From an uncultured Monoglobus sp. (lineage in GTDB: Bacteria > Bacillota > Clostridia > Monoglobales > Monoglobaceae), in the NCBI GenBank assembly GCA_947630505.1, contig CANRHV010000004.1:16816-80815 (forward strand): a DNA stretch of 64,000 nt, in the 5' to 3' direction. The notes beneath the pieces were generated by a model. That model saw only the letters and a program-made list of their open reading frames with translations. It was not told the origin of the DNA and did no database searches. Both the position numbers and the translations under genes were made by a program. Shown here piece by piece: positions 61,501 through 64,000 of this stretch; the stretch's first letter is position 1; each line of letters opens with the position of its first letter.

Positions 61501-64000
61501 TACCCGATATGTTCCAGATCATGTACGACGCGAACCTGACAGAGGCGGAGATCGCGGCGGGCGTAACGGTTGAGGGACTTCCCGTAATAATAGAGAACAG
61601 ATTTATACCCGGCGAGACGATCTCGATCGAGGGCCCGGCTCCGACGCGCGTCGGCGACACGGGAATGACATACCACTTCGCGGGCTACGGCTTGAACGCG
61701 ATCGGCGCTGACGGAATCAATCCGCAGACCGGCTCGTGGTATCAGCCCGGAGAGACGTTCGTAAAGGGCGACGGACTCGACGTGCTGTACGCGATTTGGG
61801 AGCCCGACAGCAGAGTTTACAACGTTGTCTATGACGGAACAACGGCGACCGAGGGCGAAGCGCCTATCGACCCCGTACCGTACGAGCTCACCGATGAGAT
61901 CAACGCTTCGAATGAGGGCGATCTTAAGAAGAGCGGCGCGGCGTTTGTCGGCTGGACAGCCAACAAGAAACTTGACGACAGTCTGCTGAACGAAAACGGC
62001 AATGTGACGCAGGCGCCCGAAGGCCTGATAAAGACGGGAGACCTGGTTCAGTTCAAGCTTGACGATCCCGAAGGCCTGATAATGACGATGTACGCGGTAT
62101 GGGCGGAGGACAGCAACGGCGACGGAGTCGCGGACTACGCGCAGATCCTGTACGAGCCCGGCGTTCCCGCAAGCGAGGAAAACACGGTAACAGGAATGCC
62201 GCATAATCCCTCGCCCGTAAGCGACGGCAAGGGCACGGTAGCCGGAGCGGTACCGAGCAGAGAAGGAGGATATACCTTCACGGGCTGGAAGATCAAGGAT
62301 GATCCGGACAGCAAGCTGTATCAGCCGGACGAGGAGATCACCGACATACCGCCCACGGGACTTGTGCTTGTTGCTCAGTGGCAGGCTGCCGAGCTTGGCG
62401 TGACATATCACGCAAACGAGGGCAAGATCACATACACGGGAGCCGACGGCGAGAAAGTGGTTGATCTGGTTAAACACAGCGATATTTATAACGACGAATT
62501 GACATACGGCTCAAGCGTGCGGCTTGATCCCGAGAACAAGCTCAAGCTCGAAAGAGAAGGCGCGGCGTTTGTCGGCTGGAGCATGACGCAGAGCTCAACG
62601 ATATACCTGAGACATCAGGCGATGCCGGAGATAATAACCGAGATAGCGGAGCTCACGGGCGGAGCGGACGTATACGCGGTATGGGCGGCCGACAGCTATA
62701 ACGGCGATCCCGACCCGAGCGTGACCGAGCCCGACGGCAAGCCCGACTACAAGCAGGTGCGCTACGACGACAACGCGGGCGACGAGATCGTTGAGAACAT
62801 GCCGTTTGACGACGGTGTATATGAGCCCGGAACAATGGTCGACGTAAAGATGGATATACCCGTCCGCGAAGGCCACGAGTTCATCGGCTGGGCTCTCAAC
62901 AACAGCCACGCGACAGAGGCCGACAAGCTCGGAGCGCAATTCGAAAAGGGCGACGGACTTGATGTTCTGTATGCTATATGGAGAGCGGTTCAGCCGAGCG
63001 CCACTCCGGAACCCACGGATGAGCCGATCGCAACGCCCGAGCCCACGGATGAGCCGATCGCAACGCCCGAGCCCACGGATGAGCCGACAGCGACACCCGA
63101 GCCCACGGATGAGCCGATCGTAACGCCCGAGCCCACGGATGAGCCGATCGTGACACCCGAACCCACGGATGAGCCGACAGCTACGCCCGAAACCTCCGAG
63201 GAACCGATCGTAACGCCCGAGCCTTCCGAGGAGCCGAGCGCCACTCCGGAGCCGCCCGCAACTCAGGCGCCCGGATTGAAACTGACTTATGACGGCAACG
63301 GAGCCACCGGCGGAGAAATTCCGTTCGACCCGACGGAATACGGACGCGGAAGCGTTGTTCGGCTTGAGACGCCCGACGATCTCACCAGAGTCGGAGCAAT
63401 ATTCTTAGGCTGGAGCATGAAGTGCGCGGATACGCTCATCACAAGCGCGATCCAGCAGACAAACGCTGAAATAGTCGATGAGGTAACATTTACGGACAGC
63501 GATATCACCGTATACGCGGTATGGGCCGCGGACAGCAGAGGCGGCAGCACACCCGTGACACCGCCGACACCCACTCGTGACCCGAGCGCTTCGGCCGATC
63601 CCGACGCCACACAGGCGCCGGAGGGCGAACCGTTATATCCCGACGGTATTCCGGACTACATGCAGGTGATTTACGACCTGAATTACAGCACAAACGCTCA
63701 ACCGCCCGTTGATTCCGAGCCGCATGAGTTTGGTGATACCGTGACCGTAACTGCCGAGAGAGTAACCAGAAGCGGTTACACGTTCTTGGGTTGGAACACA
63801 GACCCGAAAGCGGCGACGGCTCAGTATACGGCCGGTGACAAGTTCTCAATGCCTGCCAACGGAATCACGCTCTATGCCGTATGGAAGAGAAACGGCAGCT
63901 CCGGCGGTTCCGGCGGAGGCGGAGGCGGCGGCAGCTGGGGCACAGGAGCCACATCGACACCCGCGCCCACGGCGACAACAGCGCCGAACAACGGCGGCGG
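40557..64000 (+). CDS. Giant secreted InlB-type B-repeat surface protein (3' end outside window)
   Basis: One uninterrupted frame of 7,814 codons, still open at the right edge, so the protein exceeds roughly 0.8 MDa. The start has AAAGGAG and encodes a signal peptide (KKLNRGLALMLAVVMVLG to VFAEEP, about 30 residues). Order: low-complexity acidic segment; BspA-like LRR_5 block (about 168-328); two copies of an unnamed beta-rich domain (about 465-577 and 588-745); second LRR_5 block (about 770-1240); unassigned region (1240-1465); about 57 InlB B-repeat (Listeria-Bacteroides, Flg_new-type) modules (about 1477-7778), each with a hydrophobic-FxGWS and ending LYAVW or VYAVW; then a Gly-rich, Pro/Thr linker. 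Such proteins are adhesins or surface stalks. SLH or sortase anchoring, not seen, would lie downstream. The B-repeat fold does not itself show the ligand. Confidence 0.93.
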   Translation, partial: MLKKLNRGLALMLAVVMVLGTLPGIAVFAEEPASDGLTSDANPVVGADDPGRPQGAPSGETAVGDGALDVPQDAADFDDESGAESAIGNGTPGTARIMSAAAPIANPVPQADTSVVFTGSNGGDITGSYSGNFHDLFETTLDETGEGVVIVRYRYAAGTSPTKIKIPSYFQDAEGKKYYVTKIGDGAFSACALEEIRFDGSGEDAPKIKEFGSNAFASNSNNLTEITIPDSVTKMGFGCFASNGGETTGLTTVKLPSNLEAIPENCFHTCSMLRYITIPESVTSIGARAFYDCDNLTYIKLPAGLREVGTQAFSNINEKTTNRQNKFFLDCSAVDPAVIKGMTAVFDGYVNWGTDRDYYKNDSPFVIDPDTGLIYGLKSNISYSPGSSNPADGTLDENTSESEYKNDPNDYRYYLYKSTHADSGGSSATSAPADPGATLNPEEFNISIDFKDVSSFDSNGTTDYSYNGFTYTGASQSISVTYNNKSYTKALKFDSKAKIIFTPAKSGICTMLMTGNDTSSDTYKISVNGKDYEVNYSKTNITKIQFPVEAGTKYEIKQGSKQTHLFYIEVKQGYEFDATVERTNNGGNNITGDITADLIFTVPKNSTSSGNAFSNDKINTVTYNGHTITHSLKFSNASSFKFAPEKDGKLTLVFAADFSCYCAKTGTELTKQQTIGLYEDGVEEVKQSKPLPQIPEDITGKGNAAVIEFDFEAGKNYTIKNITEDTPNEQELCYALAQYNDPVIEPDDTPSPTETSEPEEATPEPETYDYIKLVGKTTIGAAGSIDLTIPASVPDTRPKHEGERITIKGLAPGAFGCKPFNNTLGKIDLRNLKNMGEIPDGAFWKCDQLADVKLPNCGINRIGVYAFRQNTSLNSITLPASLGTVDYWAFRQCTSLATVTFTPKTDDGVDYSQTDQPDQQLIIDSGAFSRCNKVEERKQNIFLTGVHKGNVYGVITQGDTVTDERKTPSDPFGAYDAYTHYKDNVTEDPYTVKDTTEKWKFNRVTGDVVAYLGEMSELSDGGTLTLTIPDSLKYYTDYPDKTKESEAITITGIGQPGENKVLLEDSNGFNEDQEENENGGKYNGIDKLVIPSTVENIWGSAFYNTRVGAIEYEGGIESSNLKMIDYRAFGCNKVSFEFTEEIKFPKTLESIGQAAFSGRKFSKQPTYSIKNNSGSGGTTNVSSITIPGNVTYVDSTAFRNATGISAVVIEEYLYNESDSRYDSKNQMYLHAPSTVSDNAPFGLTATDEIKTAGYSDPPAYYMDDALPRYSDYILDPTTPERPSHTVKAKPDTNDGTENKAIINLGVIMPDKDAPINSVEYEPNARDDHAEDINTDWWAPQAELDELGSQSAVTVAYKVDLKDIHGNGTVTFKVGYTPLGSDSKTDYGNVKVDVFHKHLYDANVGLYASYNIDNEGLKTYLPIADDTHPENNTDYSGPEATGTPGENEAFVEGYKVPIDGVDEKQFYLKTGDDSQAAFAGWLVVPWVDGEKADPPSGAGIIFNHRPIESSELGGDSYTFIDYREIKTTSLEMGETDRTLYAIWAEDKNKDGIPDYDAGVLHYHMNGGTWKYNDQTYTDPQTYDETIQNPSDEYPLTDPDGADNKPQRSEVNGEKVAFVGWSEKEYKGYIDKDGKYVKDENENEEDLGLEDGKYVPISATIDVTKPDQSEYDVYAVWGIDEQPDTGGEPGDGVPDCEQVVYDGNKPSDAPADENVKYIPTDPKGYRVDPGGSIREEAIVLPSDPDRRLPELKGYKFVGWSRRSNATPSDTGEILTPAQLSSPYTESGELDPKKENVSYFIKPYGLTTLYAVWEKETFGVVYHANMSADLLQDWTHSTDLPLNGDNVSYNDTTSYAPGDDVTLSNVYFETKADEGYLKYGWSLHNSLSPITKYSEETNVKNLGAAKQDNVPMALSPNSTVMNVYQVYAQDIYNATTPGGNIGGEPDEDDVPDYKQVIYHPNAGNDNVENVPADQTVYTKGGEGGDNVPIYIGDGKNAMIGSGASSPEQKAMIPQREGYKFLGWKLNNDHMDADGEQTLYYPYATTPPTGIDYKTSFTKNDTVDILYAVWEGQFGVVYEGNGSDKGAAPEEKNTYTKNSTFATKKVKSTKEGDPDATYMARTGHKFLGWSRSQHPAITTEAELSGVTDLITAGSETTLNEPADSGVVILYAVWAVDTNEDGTEDYKQIIYLPGEAGDSAESMPEAQTIDPDDNNVSSQSPTWDASHKFVNWKVQGDTKTYEPSASLAEADLTKGLILEAQWSSAATLTYDLKGGTYSGSTHLENYDYGQHKITVEHNYGDTVILRDDIADAELSKSGYVFVGWTEADDVKDAYGNSEADELKDVPLVDVHTMTPDKDNIVSAVWAVDSYKADDGTNVSDGTADAYQVKYDAGTLPGGSPATGAKYIPKDDTPYTVGSMVNIAIHEEDGVAHTPECEGYVFVGWSVNVPEPAPGTPVTNFKTAGQKFQKNGYLDTLYAVWATDEAYTLVYHANGGTLNSYTGEDPLQNQRDGWDNETETVSVAEIRPGTVVALEQNGKNDAYTNAFTGPDNSVFVGWTTVTPGTAETLGEKQVYGKDDSGALQSIPSIVSRITAIGENKTIDVYAIWSTDTQGPIPTPAAGGTPEPETTPAPDNIPDVYQIRYDANDSDKPEAPASHIPEDTDRYEVGQTVTIKGVTDEVHPTVPYEPTREGYVFKGWLLNDNDYNEAEDKDHLLRIGGTFPKNGHLDTLYAIWEQAYYVNYNINTAEENGPKYRSEAYENKSDVTLDAKIGDSVDSESGSMPSYSPEPGYLFAGWSDDESVKPKYDNTEPLPSMIPSVTLDGADKDVYAVWAQDSYSNENDGDGQDGTADAFQVRYDKGTAGEVSNLPNDRDEYTIGQTVYVRAMEPTTFGAHFIGWKLNGEGKEGLADPKYGNNYKGNDTFTKSGKLDVLTAQWDNMPTVNYNMSGGEWTSDKTYNDDTPFTETVERTDSYTLNTDVKPTHEAQIERKNVAFAGWTTNEAYAALEAGESARDTYYITSEGKLNKELGEFNVSSDLVKTIGTDDGKEEYNVYAVWAEDSRGGADGNTSDGIPDYTQVIYVGGEDKAPKYSDISDPKPTAQYLPIDTNSYADGAEITVLPSDALQRIPRLEGYEFRGWYSTNDGYHNNDSYGADYAGNLNSLFDEHDNDMPYQPKQYEDSVPYSDYPGFTVQDADTKLTKTAGSGMITLYAVWEPARNGVLYHENGGTWGDQKPVDPTMYAEGASVPFISDDIAGLPGSEEVEPTYWPTLDYAVFLGWTRNSSHARITSIDEVTKLTQGDDKELYIRNQTSGIATPAKDNTVPFKTDDGQNVMNLYAAWAVDAKDSKVAGGTGEGDGVPDYYQVIYDGNATAGAVSDIPIDTAVYNKDASVTIKNESNGGIPTRAGFKFMGWSLNTPTVEGGAKLYYPSSETPEGSTYDYETDPTQFTKTAGCDTLYAIWEGNPTVFHVLYYGNGADIGNAPIDSQTYTEGADVKVLDNKGPGNDGIGKYERYGYTFLGWNKTRFTAIDSKDSENYNKLQSGDENEKLINPEDTIQMKPDPRTGVMILYAVWAADAHGSADGGDGTPDYEQVVYEQGDADSVTGMTLPTAVPYESGDHAIISEEPKWEGHTFTGWLSNETEPETYKYSDGGDVKVDEANIPKTGLILTAQWSAEATLTYDLNGGKKNGSEANITKTFPNSEDYTLNSDKEVDGVEKDGYVLIGWTEDEAANGVGEFGTVEHPLGSVELTKQVTVAAEGTTVYAVWAKDTNKDKGGNNVGADAYEVWYDMGFYPKDDKTHPGEAVHDAVNMPPDQKEETIGANVTIPDDTKNIPTLDGYIFSGWSLNNQHDDDGRPLYQPGQNFPKSGYTDILYAVWATNTNKTLTYNANGGNLTRTSGDSPVTWNGTTGTQSEIPAGTDVYLEGDGPQGSHTNSFTKADAIFIGWTAEEPPPGGSLKPVYGEKLGAGEKFPTLINLTIMSEDKTVYAVWSTDTFGRSGADGTADIYQIKYDPGKYPAGDTEHLGQPPVEASSVTGLPADYDAHTIGQHAVVSNQTPELKGYKFLGWSLNDPNEQGYKSGSELYQAGDHFDKAAQLDTLYAVWEKIDYLKLTYNANNKFGTGPSDAAQSYDSGKQFVTGNTVTLEDIKQNDVTNPGGVWLGWTDEEHLSGVQNKCVGTETAPFDPEILIKDVTFESDPITVYAVWGEDKYNKANPGEEGHDTTADAYQVKYEPGDAGPKATNIPNDPETYTPGVEVYAIRGSRSEVNNGLPSGYAGYHFAGWKVNDTGQVIMPGEHFTKTGKLDVLTAQWVEDTDDYSIQYDINDFESGTHDVNGSAPTGGTNYSLDSKFIAQSADITKEGAVFIGWSPTKYETNETQRPEDLIDVGAAKILNDYSTKLVGKVLTLYAVWAADSNGDGYADFRQIIYKSGVSGAGTPDDDRTDVTNMPANQPITGSRATVASEIPMRTDYIFKEWKDSNGNTYNPDGEISAVPAGGLVLTAQWTSVTKYTLTYNANWPEGKTGTGSVPAQVSEKVTGDVVDLFGNTGNLVAEGYTFLGWSTDSSVQPIKNHEEEAAANANIKTSVTINNENVNVYAVWAVDTKSGSVAGGGSVGDGTPDYKQVFYDPGPAYEQPGFSGTVPTDETAYNKGSEVTVKNVDAGFTWAEYTFQGWSLVKQTKDQADGAEGAGEEHITLSPGDTFKMDDEIQIEGHTHEGDDAHTNENGVTLYAVWAKNAIYHLDYDLNNANETEETQTHRDNRTFPTGRMLTLADSPNYSDWRLTERTPANAAFAGWIVDSADNSGVINAIRKDGKPIVLNEISDEIAKAIAHTVQFETSDIKVIAVWAKDEFDPNKSDDKQAADKVPDAYQVNYSSNADKYDGIEDGDVSGIPNDTAKYAKGDTVHVEGLNPPTVRGYTFVGWSLNDPDGKGYNPSKPVGEAKDKLYQTGETFEKSGTLDTLYAVWEPITSHQVIYDGNGADKSATTPAPESPCFSGDVITLKTAEEADGLTRENAILLGWSLQKHEDPITTEAELDYLIPNVVMEDKDITVYALWAADSYGSGDKGDNTPDYSQYKYDENKPAAASGNVSGMPTNVYDPKSKGESIPIATEEPTLDNYVFKGWSLNKSDGTGYKDGTNLYKFGTDYDRFTKTDGFDVLYAVWEGDYTLKFDPNHDGAPIVSDTDVHRSGTSASLADSYKKAAGAEKPDRTGFKFLGWSRIKHKDIMTQGAAEDLQIITSVEFAGGDITVYAVWAKDADGDQIEDYYQYGYDMNAGDDDVENVPTPQYNGNNNKVMTLVDISGDKANGKDPVREGWTFTGWRLNDKDNGAQVDIGGKFTKTDGYDILYAQWTTAYSLVYHGNNDAGDVTDPKQYNDNNVVELSKNKSLDEPEQPMFTKEGYAFVGWSLKENPADITDAASETAAEIIESGTVTFDAATLNGKKTIDVYAVWAKDEKKGPNGSEGADGKPDYMQIFYDANYPTDPNWTDEVKAAVTAPEDENLYSFGDPITFLDVNHIVDGVDKIPNGYSLAGWAHRRSDDGSIDESHFHMPGTIENMNDELSGTTLYAVWNTPDDIYRIKYNEKGNTSGAAPHGLRTYAENDEAIIQGGGTMTRDNAVFAGWSLDENSGTNTVTEMSDGANFLAVGTVITIADYIDKMIDTVPDDGTKTLHLYPIWAADDDGDGIPDYSQVYYVSGVSGETVYNMPDNHTAASGENVQVASQRPTRTGYSFAGWKTSDLGTENNDTVYGRGADQTSSFTMPNHKVTFTAQWNPVQLQITYHSAGGRMIHADGEHGDQGDVAITHRHIYGDDSLDDSYGQTVKLYPQTPEDASKIQMKLDGAVFAGWSLTDTMTDGKAVAYARKTAMPKIITEVENLTGSVDVYAVWAADTFGGDPDPSVTGSDNKPDYKQVRYDGNGGGDTVTNIPSDNGEYEPETQVRVSSRIPIRAGYTFEGWALNDPNATSDKKLGETFTKSDGLDVLYAIWSTTTYGVRYDPNLGDSSANVDYIPNDTTDYAPGTYVEVKDVEGNVPTRDDGWHFVGWSLNKSEVSEEEYETLLHSGDGFSKSSDSDVLYAIWTRDYTLTYSKNDNGAQSRRYRAPFVFSHNETIGIYGMMVIDRARPGFSQRDGYAFVGWTLDNTIGENGVITSYDAVKDKILGDDLLIGDDVVNNYINNGNLTVYALWAADSYGGTVEPEPSGGPSGEPSASPGAEPSTSPSGEPSSEPSGEPTPPKKPALPDGIPDMFQIMYDANLTEAEIAAGVTVEGLPVIIENRFIPGETISIEGPAPTRVGDTGMTYHFAGYGLNAIGADGINPQTGSWYQPGETFVKGDGLDVLYAIWEPDSRVYNVVYDGTTATEGEAPIDPVPYELTDEINASNEGDLKKSGAAFVGWTANKKLDDSLLNENGNVTQAPEGLIKTGDLVQFKLDDPEGLIMTMYAVWAEDSNGDGVADYAQILYEPGVPASEENTVTGMPHNPSPVSDGKGTVAGAVPSREGGYTFTGWKIKDDPDSKLYQPDEEITDIPPTGLVLVAQWQAAELGVTYHANEGKITYTGADGEKVVDLVKHSDIYNDELTYGSSVRLDPENKLKLEREGAAFVGWSMTQSSTIYLRHQAMPEIITEIAELTGGADVYAIWAADSYNGDPDPSATGSDSKPDYKQVRYDGNGGGDTVTNIPSDNGEYEPETQVRVSSRIPIRAGYTFEGWALNDPNATSDKKLGETFTKSDGLDVLYAIWSTTTYGVRYDPNLGDSSANVDYIPNDTTDYAPGTYVEVKDVEGNVPTRDDGWHFVGWSLNKSEVSEEEYETLLHSGDGFSKSSDSDVLYAIWTRDYTLTYSKNDNGAQSRRYRAPFVFSHNETIGIYGMMVIDRARPGFSQRDGYAFVGWTLDNTIGENGVITSYDAVKDKILGDDLLIGDDVVNNYINNGNLTVYALWAADSYGGTVEPEPSGGPSGEPSASPGAEPSTSPSGEPSSEPSGEPTPPKKPALPDGIPDMFQIMYDANLTEAEIAAGVTVEGLPVIIENRFIPGETISIEGPAPTRVGDTGMTYHFAGYGLNAIGADGINPQTGSWYQPGETFVKGDGLDVLYAIWEPDSRVYNVVYDGTTATEGEAPIDPVPYELTDEINASNEGDLKKSGAAFVGWTANKKLDDSLLNENGNVTQAPEGLIKTGDLVQFKLDDPEGLIMTMYAVWAEDSNGDGVADYAQILYEPGVPASEENTVTGMPHNPSPVSDGKGTVAGAVPSREGGYTFTGWKIKDDPDSKLYQPDEEITDIPPTGLVLVAQWQAAELGVTYHANEGKITYTGADGEKVVDLVKHSDIYNDELTYGSSVRLDPENKLKLEREGAAFVGWSMTQSSTIYLRHQAMPEIITEIAELTGGADVYAVWAADSYNGDPDPSVTEPDGKPDYKQVRYDDNAGDEIVENMPFDDGVYEPGTMVDVKMDIPVREGHEFIGWALNNSHATEADKLGAQFEKGDGLDVLYAIWRAVQPSATPEPTDEPIATPEPTDEPIATPEPTDEPTATPEPTDEPIVTPEPTDEPIVTPEPTDEPTATPETSEEPIVTPEPSEEPSATPEPPATQAPGLKLTYDGNGATGGEIPFDPTEYGRGSVVRLETPDDLTRVGAIFLGWSMKCADTLITSAIQQTNAEIVDEVTFTDSDITVYAVWAADSRGGSTPVTPPTPTRDPSASADPDATQAPEGEPLYPDGIPDYMQVIYDLNYSTNAQPPVDSEPHEFGDTVTVTAERVTRSGYTFLGWNTDPKAATAQYTAGDKFSMPANGITLYAVWKRNGSSGGSGGGGGGGSWGTGATSTPAPTATTAPNNGG
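40687..40760 (+). repeat. Palindromic-element-like sequence inside the giant gene
   Basis: GTAGGGGCGGACGACCCC and CCCCCTCGGGGGAGACTGCC read in frame as GADDPGRPQG and APSGETAVGD just after the signal peptide. GTAGGGGCGG matches the reverse complement of the intergenic palindrome at 4320-4329, and the second half resembles the CCCCTTGGGGAGAG core of the elements at 4372 and 16568. It may be a captured element. Confidence 0.4.
58302..62671 (+). repeat. In-frame tandem duplication of 2,247 bases in the giant gene
   Basis: Bases 58302-60424 recur at 60549-62671 with an offset of 2,247 bases (749 codons), and I found no difference in the parts compared. The first differing base on the left is 58301/60548 and on the right 60425/62672. 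Outside these limits similarity continues with synonymous changes. One copy spans seven B-repeat modules, including a Ser/Pro/Glu-rich linker (59110-59235). Confidence 0.9.
62994..63263 (+). repeat. Nine-unit, 30-base minisatellite encoding Pro/Thr/Glu repeats
   Basis: Nine units of 30 bases encode PSATPEPTDE, PIATPEPTDE (twice), PTATPEPTDE, PIVTPEPTDE (twice), PTATPETSEE, PIVTPEPSEE and PSATPEPPAT. The first six are nearly identical in DNA. Such segments are rigid, extended and often O-glycosylated spacers. Confidence 0.92.

Larger units (their letters stand above)
44985..63890 (+). repeat. Array of about 57 B-repeat coding modules
   Basis: Counting the module-ending codons for (L/V)(Y/T)A(V/I/Q)W from 45170 to 63880 gives about 57 units of mostly 280-400 bases. 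From unit 3 to unit 40 they alternate strictly between an A type (ending LYAVWE or LTAQW, then a new strand of the form Y-x-V-x-Y-x-x-N) and a B type (ending VYAVWA-D, then a DG-x-PDY-x-Q linker). Homology between units is high enough to invite recombination and misassembly. Confidence 0.85.

Noticed and set aside
58302..62671. Large identical direct repeat as a mobile element
   Set aside because: No transposase, no inverted ends, and the repeat unit is an in-frame multiple of B-repeat modules.
62994..63263. 30-base regular repeats that look like a CRISPR array
   Set aside because: There are no spacers; the units are contiguous and coding, in frame with the giant protein.
42254..63849. Many long minus-strand ORFs (for example 51783-53039, 55158-56093 and 59178-60230), sharing words such as RPYRVN
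   Set aside because: They are the antisense of the B-repeat array, whose biased codons avoid antisense stops; they lack ribosome sites and follow the repeat period.

Overview
The window looks like chromosome of an anaerobic, spore-forming member of the Clostridia with a fairly high G+C content. The pointers are Coat_F-type spore proteins, the Gram-positive rimP-nusA-rnpM-ylxQ-infB-rbfA-nrnA-truB-ribF order, an ECF riboflavin permease, a CsaB-type pyruvyltransferase, a class I iron-sulfur fumarase subunit and a huge InlB B-repeat surface protein. No tRNA, rRNA, CRISPR array or transposase was seen. No database search was possible, so family names rest on recognised motifs.

Layout. 1-5.4 kb: tail of an LCP cell-wall ligase, rsfS, leuS, a CE4 polysaccharide deacetylase, then a noncoding stretch with palindromic elements and two small spore-coat genes on the minus strand. 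5.4-15.1 kb: nrdR, then a translation/transcription operon (rimP to ribF) ending in a MATE transporter. 15.2-22.9 kb, mostly minus strand: a methyltransferase-STAS fusion, a short DUF896 gene (plus strand), ribU, a VanW protein, a DUF815 ATPase and a glycosyltransferase-CsaB fusion. 23.1-29.0 kb: a DHHW-family secreted protein, a 1,112-residue membrane mannosyltransferase-like protein and a fumarase alpha subunit with no beta subunit beside it.

29.0-37.9 kb is a complete aromatic amino acid operon: aroF, tyrA, aroB, aroA, aroC, pheA, aroK, aroQ, aroE. It holds all seven shikimate-pathway steps plus the entry enzymes to tyrosine and phenylalanine. Ahead of it lies a previously unannotated 41-codon leader ORF packed with Phe and Tyr codons, followed by mutually exclusive hairpins: a classical attenuator. 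A tiny VbhA-like antitoxin-domain gene sits between aroK and aroQ.

37.9-40.1 kb: a membrane GT2 glycosyltransferase and a hicA-hicB toxin-antitoxin pair whose promoter contains a palindrome.

40.557 kb to the window end is a single open frame, at least 7,814 codons and still open. It encodes a secreted protein with two BspA-like leucine-rich blocks, a duplicated beta-rich domain and about 57 InlB-type B repeats. The repeats follow a two-module A/B higher-order pattern, with calcium-loop-like linkers after many B modules. A 749-codon, seven-module block is duplicated in tandem with about 2.1 kb of identity, and a 10-residue Pro/Thr/Glu minisatellite lies near the end. This gene is the outstanding feature. 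The CsaB fusion and LCP ligase elsewhere in the window would fit attachment of such proteins to pyruvylated wall polymers through SLH domains, but the C terminus is outside the window and the anchor is not seen.
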